The position numbers and the translations under genes are program-made. Shown one piece after another: positions 31,181 through 40,495 of a stretch of 64,000 bases of DNA. Where the stretch lies: positions 372,001 through 436,000 of the forward strand of contig VJWM01000151.1 in assembly GCA_010909165.1 (NCBI GenBank), read 5' to 3'. Source of the stretch: Anthoceros angustus (taxonomy: Eukaryota > Streptophyta > Anthocerotopsida > Anthocerotales > Anthocerotaceae). Under the pieces are notes generated by a model. The model ran no database searches, was not told the origin of the DNA, and saw nothing but the letters and a program-made list of their open reading frames with translations. Position 1 is the first letter of the stretch. Each line of letters begins with the position of its first letter.

Positions 31181-32550
31181 CTCCGGGGCTCATCCAACTG
31201 CTCCGGAATTTCCCTGCCGAGTAGCCAGAGCGCCGCCGCCTTGCACCCAATTTCGAGGTTTCCTCTGCGAATCAGTGGAGGCTGGCACACCTTGCTGCCC
31301 GTGCACTCACCCGGCTGCAACACCTCTCATATCCGTGCTTCTACTGCCAGGTGTGGCACCGCCGGGGCCCGGACCAGAGCCCCGGGCTCGAGACCTTCCG
31401 GAGCCTACTACAGGCTGCCAGAATCGCAGTCCATAGCTTGAGACCCCTCGCCGCCCAGAGCGGCGGCAGAGAGTCTGGCAGCCTGGATTAGCGGCCGCAA
31501 CGCTACTTAGAATGAGTTCTTTTACTTGAACCAAACCAGACAACTAGACGCGGTTCGAGCTGTGAGTCACCAAACTGTTCTACTCAGCCAAATTTACAAA
31601 ATCTTTTGCACTCCAAGGTAAACAGCTCCATGAACGACGCAAAACATCACGTACTTGGCATCGCGTCCTTGGTGATGTGCATTTGACAGTCTCGGAACAA
31701 CATTGCCTTCTGTTTGGGGCACAGGCCTTGTGAGATCACGGCATGTAGCATCATCTCGGGACGAGTTTGAGCAACAAACTGAAGTCATCGAGATCGCTGG
31801 AGGAACTAGTTAGCAACACCTTGTCTCACTCAGGATCTGCTGCTAGAGTTTTTATCAAGGTATCAGACAGAGTTCAGCACTCATCACTCTGATCCTGATG
31901 CTAAACTGTTCACGGTGAGGTCACTGCCGGGAATTTTCCGTTGTGAAACTACGGAGGATTTCCATCTCATTGAAGCACAGCGCATAAACCCTAAGCCCTA
32001 ACCAGATTCTTTGAGTGCACAGCTCACCTCTGCAAGAAGCGGTGGGAGGCCCAGGCCAAACTTCGAATTAGGGTGCTCCACAACAGCCTTCACATGCATG
32101 TCCTCTTTAGTTCATGGGAAGCTTTGCTAGTATGTGTTGCCTGACATCCTGTCCAAAACTCTCCAGCTCTAAGGTTGAAAGGGCAAGAAATGCAATTCAC
32201 AACCTGGTCCTGTGTCCGGTATGAGAAACTCTCTACCTCATGGAACTGGTATCTGGGGTTGGCATTATCCGGCCAGTCCATCTCTTATTCTTCCACTTCT
32301 TCCGCTGATAGAGAACGAGTTAATCCGCCTTCTTCAGTTTAATCTGACACAGTTCTTGCTGATGGCAGGAAACCAAAGGTAGTATGACGTATCTGGTGCG
32401 GATCTTCTTCATAGAACTTACGGCCTTCTGATCTTAGTGTTGCCTTTGGGGTTTGACTTCTGGGCTGCGCTTAAGTGATCCTCAAATGTTGGCAAACACG
32501 GTCCGTATGATCTTGACCTACTTACTGCTTAATTCTCAAGAGGAACTTGT
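31181..32550. other. intergenic, 5' flank of carrier gene
   Basis: 31307-31543 has a GC-rich minus ORF ending at a donor-like GG|GTGAGT, but its phase does not fit the carrier. No gene is supported from 31550 to 32550. Confidence 0.4.
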
Positions 32551-32811
32551 CACCATAAGAGGAACTTCATTTCATGGAAGAACTTGGCTTCCTGTGTATA
32601 AGCTAATTTCCTCAGCTTTTCTTGTTTGGCCATAACACCATGAGGGGAGGTAACAACTGAAATGTTAAATCTCATTCTCAATGCCACCATAAGAGGAACT
32701 TCATTTCATGGAAGAACTTGGCTTCCTGTTATAAGCCAAATTCCTCTGCTTTTCTTGTTCGGCCATGACGCCATGAGGGGAGGTGACGACCTGAAATGTT
32801 AAATCTCACAT
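32551..32811. repeat. ~134-bp tandem duplication
   Basis: Copies start at 32551 and 32685 (CACCATAAGAGGAACTTCAT), each ending near GAAATGTTAAATCTCA. They differ by several substitutions and small gaps. Non-coding. Confidence 0.87.
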
Positions 32812-32923
32812 AGTGACCTCGGCATTTGGCATGCCTGCAGATGTAATCACTACAATCTATCTTTCAAACATGATCTACATGACACATCAATTCAAACGAT
32901 CTTGAAAGCACAGCAATCCACCG

Positions 32924-33017
32924 TGAGAGATGTTGCAACTCAGTGAAGTACATTGAGCTGGTCCCACCGAGAGAGATGTTGCGACTCAGTGAAGGACATT
33001 GAGCTGGTCCCTCCTTC
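32924..33017. repeat. 47-bp tandem duplication
   Basis: GAGAGATGTTGCRACTCAGT units start at 32924 and 32971, each running to GAGCTGGTCCC. Three mismatches are visible. Confidence 0.87.
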
Positions 33018-34042
33018 TGCTCTTGCTGATCTTATTGAACTTGAACTTGCAATACTTACGTTGACACACTCTCTTGGCATTATATTGGTTGAACATCCTA
33101 TTTGAATGAGTGGATATAGATGGATGGAAAGAGAAACTATATACCCATGGTTACTCTTTAAGTGTATACACACATGGTTATCTTAAAGTGGCAGAAGAAC
33201 TTCTAGTGTACCTGCCTGAAAGAAAAAGATCATCCACAAAGACAACCACAAGAAACTACACCTTCTAATTTTAACCCCTAATAAACAAGGCTTGTGATGT
33301 GCAAAACCTGCTGGTATTTTTGAAGGTAAGCTAAATACACTATGGGATTCAAAAAGCTTGTATTGATCAAAGTATGAAAAAATGTCGATGAACAAGAAGA
33401 TGCAAAGACTTAGGTCTCCCCGTATTCACTAAGTCAGTGCAACAGTACATATATTTTTATGTATTAAACTGTGTATAACTAAGGACATTGTCCTCAATGT
33501 TAGATGTCCATTCCAAGCTGGAAAATCGAAATATATGGATTTTGATTGAAACACAATCAGTCAAAGAAATCCTTTTGCCTATGGTTGAGGAAGAACCATG
33601 AAGCAAGAGTCCAAGACCCTAGAGTACTTACTGTAAAACTTATTCAAGAATACCAAAAGAGCATAGACTCACAAACACTTAACATCAAATAGTATGTTCG
33701 TCAAATGGATAACCATTAGTACGAATTGTCTGACAACTCTAATATGATCCGGTCCCGCAAAGAGAAATCGAAAGGATTACATACGGAGAAAACTATGCAG
33801 GCTGTAGATATTTCAAACTGCCTCATCAGGAGTCAGATATGTCTGTACGGAGAAATAATCTTCTTATAGTCTTTTACAAATTTACTCCAGTCCGCTCCGT
33901 GAAGTATCTGGCATATAGTCCGAGAACTGTTAAGTCGTACACAGTTGCGTACCATCAAAGACGACGCAAGAACTTGAACTGCATCCACACGCCCGAACTG
34001 CAGTACGATCGAGGGCATGATGGATAAATCTATCAACACTTA
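33018..34042. other. AT-rich intergenic, no gene seen
   Basis: Short ORFs on both strands have no recognisable motifs. The right end should include the 3' UTR of the next minus-strand gene. Confidence 0.5.
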
Positions 34043-34534
34043 TCAAAGAATCGCACATAGCAAGAACCGCACCATTTGATTGCACAGGATATTCCCATAT
34101 TGCCGGCTTATGAAGTCCGCAATATCGGTGCCGACGGAGATCCAGCTCGTTACCAGAGTAGGCACTTTCTCCTCGGGTGATACTAACCCTGTGTCTGATA
34201 CGACAGAAAGAACAGGGTCCAGCTTCCTGTTGATGAGCTTCAATTTGGTTCCCAGATCACGGAGACGGTAGAGATACTCCAGTTCCAGATCGTCATAGTA
34301 AGCCCTCTTTCGTTCGCGCTGTATGATGAGCACAGCATTCACCGTAATGGCAGTAGATGCAGCGGCCAGTGCGGCCAATCCGCTCCATTGCGACAGCAAG
34401 CGTCGGTCACTGATTCTGAGTTTCCAAGCACATTTCGAGAGCGCAATGCTTCGCAAGAGGGCGTACGTTGCAGGGATGCAGAAAGTAGCTGTAGCGATCA
34501 CTGCGGTCAGTCTGCTTCCCTCGGAGCCGGCCAT
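34043..34534 (-). CDS. small membrane protein, unknown function (copy B)
   Basis: 163 residues, intact, family not recognised. Two hydrophobic segments, ~8-30 (LTAVIATATFCIPATYALLRS) and ~50-70 (AALAAASTAITVNAVLII), are followed by a basic patch QRERKR and a helical stretch (LEYLYRLRDLGTKLKLINRK). The second segment plus basic patch plus helix has the same order as in the protein at 28832-29221, so the two may be diverged copies. Alternatively they may be unrelated small anchors; by-eye similarity is weak. First ATG of the frame chosen as start. Confidence 0.5.
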   Translation of the reverse strand: MAGSEGSRLTAVIATATFCIPATYALLRSIALSKCAWKLRISDRRLLSQWSGLAALAAASTAITVNAVLIIQRERKRAYYDDLELEYLYRLRDLGTKLKLINRKLDPVLSVVSDTGLVSPEEKVPTLVTSWISVGTDIADFISRQYGNILCNQMVRFLLCAIL

Positions 34535-34921
34535 GTCGAATGTGCGTCCGTAGCACCTCGGCAGAATTCAGAGAACGTGTCACGGCTTGTGCTTTCGAAG
34601 CGGGAACAGGGTAAGGATTAGATCTATTTATGCATATCACTTTATAAACAAGTTGCAGGGCTTTTTTTCTGCAAACATGCTACAGGGCTTCATAAACTTC
34701 AGAAAAGAAAGCTGGTAAACGGAGGTTGGACTCCAGAGTTTTTATCGGCTCATTTTCGGTATGTCGAAGCCCTTTTCCATCCTCTGCTCTCTAGAGACCA
34801 TCCGCTTAAGTTTCTAACTGCAAATTTCGAATGGCAGTGGCCAATGTAGAAATCAAAACATGCGGATATTAATTTACCCGTGGGACATCTGCCTGTCTCA
34901 TCCCACATCACTCCATCACTC
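34535..34921. other. intergenic
   Basis: No gene seen. It lies between the small membrane protein start and the PPR stop (both minus), so it holds the PPR 3' UTR and the other gene's promoter. Confidence 0.5.
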
Positions 34922-37900
34922 TTATCCTTCTATCACCGCGGGATGGCCAACCAAAAAACTATGGACCAATCCATCCAAGTCTGTCCAGCAGCTCTCCCCT
35001 GGCTGCTTCCATACCTTGGTTCTTATTCTCTTCAATTGCATCTCCTGTGCCTGCTCCCACATCTGGGCACCAGTATAGATACTTGACATCAACACATATG
35101 CTGCAGCATCTGTCTTGTCTAGCTTCAGGGCTTCCTCAAAAGCATGGCGTCCCACCTCGACGTTGCTCCACTTTCTACAAGCACCCAATAGAGTGTGCCA
35201 CACTGCAGCATCAGGCTGTACAGGCATTTTCCTTACTAGATCTAGTGCCTCGTCAAGTTCTCCTGCTCGGCCGAGAAGATCAACCATGCAAGTGTAGTGG
35301 TCAGCCGTGGGAATGATGCCATATTGTTTGCTCATGTCCTCAAGGTACTGTCGACCCTTGTCCACGAGACCAGTATGACTGCATACTGTTAATATACTAA
35401 GGAACGTGATGGCATCTGGCTGAATGCCATCCTCTCTCATTTTTGAAACCAGGTCAAATACCTTCTCACTGTCCCCTTGACGGGTGTACCCTGCAATAAG
35501 TGCACTCCATGTGACAGTATCCCTTTCGGGTAATTCCTCAAACACCTGCTGTGCATCAGACATGCTACCGCACTTCCCATACATATTTATCAAACTTCCA
35601 GCTACGAGCTCATCACCTTGAAGCCCTTGTTCTTTAAGGTGCACATGGAGCTGCCTTCCTACATGTAAAGATGCCACACTTGCACATGCCTGAAGGAGGC
35701 AAACAAACGTTACGGAATTCGGTGCAATAATGCCTTCTTCTCGCATACCCCTGTAAAGACGAAGGGCTTCCTGTCCCATGCCCTTATGGAAATATCCTGC
35801 TATCATGGCATTCCACATTCCTGCATCTTTCTGATGATGTCTGTCAAAAACGCCCTGAGCATCCTCTAGGCTGCCACACTTGGAATACATGTCTACCAAA
35901 CTGTTGGCTATAAACACATCGGATTGAAGGGATTGTTTTCTTATTTGTGCATGAAGCTCCTTCCCCGTCTCCAAAGCCGGGGTGCCCACACTTGCACATG
36001 CCTGGAGGAGGGACACAAACGTCACAGAATCGAGTGCACTGATGCCTTCTTCTTGCATAGCTCTATATAGACAAAGGGCTTCTTGGCCCATGCCATGCTG
36101 GGAGTATCCTGCTATGATGGCACTCCAGGTGACCTGATTCTTTAGACCAAGCCCGTCAAAGACACTTCGAGCATCCTCTAGGCTGCCACACTTTGCATAC
36201 ATGTTTACCAAACTGCTGGCTACAAACACGTCGGCTTGAAGTCCTTGCTCTCTAATTTGTGCATGAAGGTGCCTCCCTTTCTCAACAGCCGGGGTACCTA
36301 CACTTGCACATGCCTGCAGAAGGCAGACAAATGTTATAGAATTGGGTGCAGCCACCTTCTGTTCTTCCATAGCTCCGTAAAGACACAGGGCTTCCTGACC
36401 CATGCCCTGCTGGGAATATCCTGCTATCATGGCACTCCACATCACAACACTTTTTTGATCAAGTTCATCAAACACAGCCCGAGCATCCTCTAGGCTGCCG
36501 CACTTTGCATACATGTTTACCAAACTGCTGGCTACATACTCATCAGCCTGAAGCCCTCGCTCGTTAATTTCCGCATGAAGCTGCCTCCCTTTCTCCACAG
36601 CGAGGACACCCACACTTGCACATGCCTGCAGTAGGCACACAAATGTCACAGAATCGGGAACAACCATTTGGTCTTCTTGCATAGCACAATAAAGATGGAG
36701 GGCCTCCTGTGCGCGGCCCTGCTGGGAATATCCTGCTATCATGGCACTCCACGTCACTACATCTTTCTGACCAATTCCATCAAAAACTTCCCGAGCGTCC
36801 TCAAGACCAGCACACTTTGCGTACATGTTTACCAAACTGCTGGCTACAAGCACATCAACTTGAAGCGATCGTGCTCTTATCTGTGCATGAAGCTGCTTCC
36901 CCTTCTCTAGAGCTGGGGTGCCAACACATGCACAAGCTTGCAGGAGGGAAATAAACGTCACAGAATTGGGTGCAACCATGCCCTCTTCTTCCATAGCTGC
37001 GTAAACACGAAGGGCTTCCTGCCCCATGCCCTGCTGGGAATATCCTGCTATCATGGCATTCCAAGTGACCACATTTTTCAGTCCAAGCTTGTTAAATACG
37101 CTCTGAGCATTCACTAGGCTGCCGCACTTTGCATACATGCTAATTAAACTGCTAGCTATAAATGCATCAACCTGAAGCCCTTGTTCTTTAATTTGTGCAT
37201 GAAGCTGCTTCCCCTTCTCCAAAGCTGGGTGGCCCACAATTGCACATGCCTGCAACAGGCACACAAATGTGACAGAGTCCAGTCCACAAATGCCTTTTTC
37301 TAGCATAGCATTGTGAAGCCAAAGGGCTTGCTGCCCCTTGCCCTGCTGGGAATACCCTGTTATCATGGCACTCCAGGTAACCACATTTTTTTCACCAAGG
37401 ACATCAAACACTCTTTGAGCATCCTCTAGGCTACCACATTTTGCATACATGTTTACCAAACTGCTTGATACAAAGACATCTGTTTGAAGACCCTGCTCCT
37501 TGACTTTTAAATGAAGCTTCTTTCCTGTCTCTAAAGCTCCAGTGCCCACACTTGCACATGCCTGCAGGAGGGACACCAATGTCACAGCATCTGGGGCAAC
37601 GATTCCTTCTTCCTGCATAGCTGTGTAAAGATGGAGAGCTTCCTGCCCCATGCCCTGCTGGGAGTATCCTGCTATCATAGCACTCCACGTCACCACATTT
37701 TTATGACCAAGTTTATCAAACACACCCCGAGCATCCTCAATGCTGCCGCACTTGGCATACATGTTTACGAGGCTCCCACCTACAACTACATCGGCCTGAA
37801 GTCCTCGTTCACCAATTTGCGCATGAAGCTGCTTCCCCTTCTCCAAAGCAAGGGTGCCCACACTTGCGCAAGCCTGTAGGAGGCAAACAAACGTCACAGA

Positions 37901-39097
37901 ATTGGGTATCACAATGCCTTCATCTTGCATAGCCTTGTAGAGATCAAGGGCTTCCTGCCCCATGCCCTTCTGAGAATATCCTGCAATCATGGTACTCCAT
38001 GTCACCACATCTTTTTCGTCGAGCCCATCAAACACCATTTGAGCATCTTCCAAGCTACCACATTTGGCATACATGTCCACTAAGCAATTCCATACAAACA
38101 GATTAGGCTCAACGCGACTAGCCAGGAGATCAACATGTACCTGCTGCCCAGATTTCAAGTCTGCTCCCCTTGCACAAGCCTGAAGAGCTGCAACAAACAC
38201 ATGCCCATCTGGCTTCACACTCGAGCTCCGCATCCGATAATATAGTTGCAAGGCTTGCTTCTCTTGTCCGTGTTTCACATGGGCAGATATTATGGCAGAC
38301 CACGTGAAGGCATCTATTTTGGCAACCTTCGAGAACACATCCATGGCCTCTTCCAGCCGAGCATGAGAAGCATACATTCGCAGAACATGATTGCACAAGA
38401 ACGTATCCGTCTCAGACCCCTTCTTCACGGTAAGAGCGTGAACACGGCGACCGAGAGGCAGATCCGTCTTACCCACACACTCTTTCAGGAGCATGAGAAA
38501 GAGAGATCTGTCAACATAACAGTCAGTCTGCACCAGAACGCCCAGAGCCTCAACGGCCTCACTGAGCTGCCCCTGCTGACATAATTTGCTCACGGTTTCA
38601 GCGGTCAAGCCCCTTTCGTAAACTGCAGACCTGCGGAAATCACCATCATCACGCTCGCTCCCGCGAGACGAAAGGGCCGAACGACCCATCTCCACATCAA
38701 GAGCAGCCAGCTGCGCATCCACCCAAGGTGGCTTGTAGCATTCCTTTATCCAAAGGACCTGCTGGGACTCTCTGTGACGGAAGTCAGGAGATCGGGAGCT
38801 TTTCTTCCGTCGCCTGCTATCCAGCCAAAGTGTGGGGTCCCGAAAAAATAGGAGCCCCTGGCGACGAACCTCCCTGGGAAATCCGCCTTCTGCAGCCGGA
38901 CTTCCTCCTTGTCGACCTGGCCTTCTTGCCGAGCTGCTGCCATCCTTTGCCAACGGTCTGTTCCTTAGACTCAGATGAGCGGGAGCTTTCCCCAGAATTC
39001 CTGCCAACCTCCGCAACGGAACACAGGGCATCAGCGAAACCTGTGGTTTGTGAATTTCAGCGCCTGGAGCAGCATACTTACCTGCTGACAGGAGCAC
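34922..39097 (-). CDS. long PLS-class PPR protein with E domains (1391 residues)
   Basis: One intact 1391-residue frame. After a ~170-residue N-terminal arm come PLS-type PPRs, including seven or eight consecutive ~104-residue modules repeating every 312 bp (near 37890, 37578, 37266, 36954, 36642, 36330, 36018 and 35706). Each has VTFVCLLQACASVG-, KGKQLHAQI-, SLVNMYAKCGSLEDA- and VTWSAMIAGYSQQG-like motifs. The last ~95 residues are E motifs (HYTCMVDLLGRAG, AVWHTLLGACRKW); there is no DYW domain. Predicted role: organellar RNA binding or editing-site recognition. It is a paralogue of 2811-5615. Start caveat: a consensus donor CAG|GTAAGTATG overlaps the first codons (39082/39081), so the true first exon may lie upstream (ATG at 39116) and the first residues given here may be intronic. 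Confidence 0.9.
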   Translation of the reverse strand: MLLSAGKYAAPGAEIHKPQVSLMPCVPLRRLAGILGKAPAHLSLRNRPLAKDGSSSARRPGRQGGSPAAEGGFPREVRRQGLLFFRDPTLWLDSRRRKKSSRSPDFRHRESQQVLWIKECYKPPWVDAQLAALDVEMGRSALSSRGSERDDGDFRRSAVYERGLTAETVSKLCQQGQLSEAVEALGVLVQTDCYVDRSLFLMLLKECVGKTDLPLGRRVHALTVKKGSETDTFLCNHVLRMYASHARLEEAMDVFSKVAKIDAFTWSAIISAHVKHGQEKQALQLYYRMRSSSVKPDGHVFVAALQACARGADLKSGQQVHVDLLASRVEPNLFVWNCLVDMYAKCGSLEDAQMVFDGLDEKDVVTWSTMIAGYSQKGMGQEALDLYKAMQDEGIVIPNSVTFVCLLQACASVGTLALEKGKQLHAQIGERGLQADVVVGGSLVNMYAKCGSIEDARGVFDKLGHKNVVTWSAMIAGYSQQGMGQEALHLYTAMQEEGIVAPDAVTLVSLLQACASVGTGALETGKKLHLKVKEQGLQTDVFVSSSLVNMYAKCGSLEDAQRVFDVLGEKNVVTWSAMITGYSQQGKGQQALWLHNAMLEKGICGLDSVTFVCLLQACAIVGHPALEKGKQLHAQIKEQGLQVDAFIASSLISMYAKCGSLVNAQSVFNKLGLKNVVTWNAMIAGYSQQGMGQEALRVYAAMEEEGMVAPNSVTFISLLQACACVGTPALEKGKQLHAQIRARSLQVDVLVASSLVNMYAKCAGLEDAREVFDGIGQKDVVTWSAMIAGYSQQGRAQEALHLYCAMQEDQMVVPDSVTFVCLLQACASVGVLAVEKGRQLHAEINERGLQADEYVASSLVNMYAKCGSLEDARAVFDELDQKSVVMWSAMIAGYSQQGMGQEALCLYGAMEEQKVAAPNSITFVCLLQACASVGTPAVEKGRHLHAQIREQGLQADVFVASSLVNMYAKCGSLEDARSVFDGLGLKNQVTWSAIIAGYSQHGMGQEALCLYRAMQEEGISALDSVTFVSLLQACASVGTPALETGKELHAQIRKQSLQSDVFIANSLVDMYSKCGSLEDAQGVFDRHHQKDAGMWNAMIAGYFHKGMGQEALRLYRGMREEGIIAPNSVTFVCLLQACASVASLHVGRQLHVHLKEQGLQGDELVAGSLINMYGKCGSMSDAQQVFEELPERDTVTWSALIAGYTRQGDSEKVFDLVSKMREDGIQPDAITFLSILTVCSHTGLVDKGRQYLEDMSKQYGIIPTADHYTCMVDLLGRAGELDEALDLVRKMPVQPDAAVWHTLLGACRKWSNVEVGRHAFEEALKLDKTDAAAYVLMSSIYTGAQMWEQAQEMQLKRIRTKVWKQPGESCWTDLDGLVHSFLVGHPAVIEG

Positions 39098-39159
39098 TCA
39101 ATCGCAAGAATGTCATAAGATCATCTCACCGAAGCCGCTGTAGAACGTCTAGCCCTAAA

Positions 39160-39235
39160 CTCCCGCAGGAATCAGCAGCTTGTGGGGCTCGAACATGAGA
39201 TGCGTGGAGTCACCCATCTAAGTGCTAACCAACAA
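39160..39235 (-). repeat. possible tRNA-derived SINE head
   Basis: Minus-strand TAGCACTTAGATGGGTGA resembles a pol III A box and ATGTTCGAGCCCC a B box, 30-odd bp apart. No poly-A tail or target duplication was found, so this is tentative. Confidence 0.3.
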
Positions 39236-39539
39236 CCCCGCTTGTTTTGCGTGAACTCGCAACCACGAAGAACCGTGATGAAATCAAATCGAATATTGAA
39301 CACAGCTGATGCAATGCAATACAAAGCGTTCACGAATCTCGGGTGAACATATGTTTAGCCTCCACTTGCACAGGATTTCTATAGCAAGCCCGCTGGAGCT
39401 TGGCCACCTTGGAAGTCATGGTGGTGGAGAAGAGATAAGTCTCATGTTCCAGGACCTCGAACCCAGAGCTTCACATATTGGTTGGCCATATTGAATACGA
39501 GGAAGACCGGTGCTCACCGGGGCTGGCAGGGCAAAGCAT

Positions 39540-39700
39540 CATCGGGATCTCCCCATTCCAGAATTTGTTTATCCAAAGGGCCTGCTGGGACGGTCCCGGA
39601 ATAATTGTCGCCATTGCAGCTCCTGGCGACGACCCTCACCGGAAAATCCGTCTTCTGCAACCGGACTTCCTCTCGGTCGACCTGTTGGTGCTCAATCAAA
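39540..39700 (-). pseudogene. duplicated 5' fragment of the long PPR gene
   Basis: On the plus strand, ATCCAAAGGGCCTGCTGGGA, TCCTGGCGACGA, CGTCTTCTGCAACCGGACTTCC and GGTCGACCTG match, in the same order and orientation, the stretch around 38745-38930 in the 5' part of the adjacent PPR gene. The rest of the gene is absent. This is a partial tandem copy, left behind by duplication or unequal exchange. Confidence 0.7.
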
Positions 39701-40495
39701 TTCATCATCCAGCCTGTCCAGGGTTTGCCTTCGCCAAATGGCTGCAATCCGCCAACATCGGGCTCTCCGTCAGGATCACACAACTCCATCAACAGCTCAT
39801 ATCGCCACACTGCCACCCAGCAGCCCCGCAAACTCGTCAGGTAATGGATTCTGCAGCTCAGGATGCCGCTGGAGCTCTACAGTTGCGCGATCTCGGGGTG
39901 TCATTTCACAAGTCCATGACGTCAAGCACTTCGATGGAAGTTTCGGAGACGCTCACCGTTTCGTCTTTCTCCCTTTCTTCACGATGTTTTCGTTCGTCAC
40001 AGTCCACAAGCTGCATTTAAACCTTCGTCACAGAACACAGGCTTCTTCTAGACAATGGGAAGGGAAGGAAAGCGAAGAGCGAAGGGAAGGAATGGAATGT
40101 TAGCAACTGTCTGTCAGCTGCCCGTTCACTCGGTTGTCGAAGAGCAGAAGTAAAACTCATGACAAGCATGGTGGGCTACACGGCGGCGCTTAAAAATCAG
40201 GCGGGCAGGTTCGTCGGAGGGACCGGTGCCGTCCACGGCATGTGCGAAGTACGATGAGGCTGCATCAAATCCGCCTGATGGGTTTTTCTCGCCTGATAGT
40301 TGAGCCCACCAGGCCCGTGCAAGGTGAGAACACAAGCAGGGTGTCATACCTTGCCCATGTTCTCCGCTTTGGAGTGTCCTTAACAGTAAGGATTGGGTTA
40401 GTCACCAGCCTTTACTTTGCAAATGCGCAGTGTGGGCATTGGAATGCTTCAGCTATCCCGAGTTCCGGTGAGGGATTGGTCGAGAGCACAGAGCC
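39701..40495. other. intergenic, no gene seen
   Basis: Several overlapping short ORFs without recognisable motifs lie between the PPR fragment and the kinase gene. Confidence 0.4.

Noticed and set aside
31307-31543. GC-rich minus ORF with donor-like end, as first exon of the carrier gene
   Set aside because: Its splice phase does not fit the next exon. The candidate at 31180-31058 fits in phase and total length.
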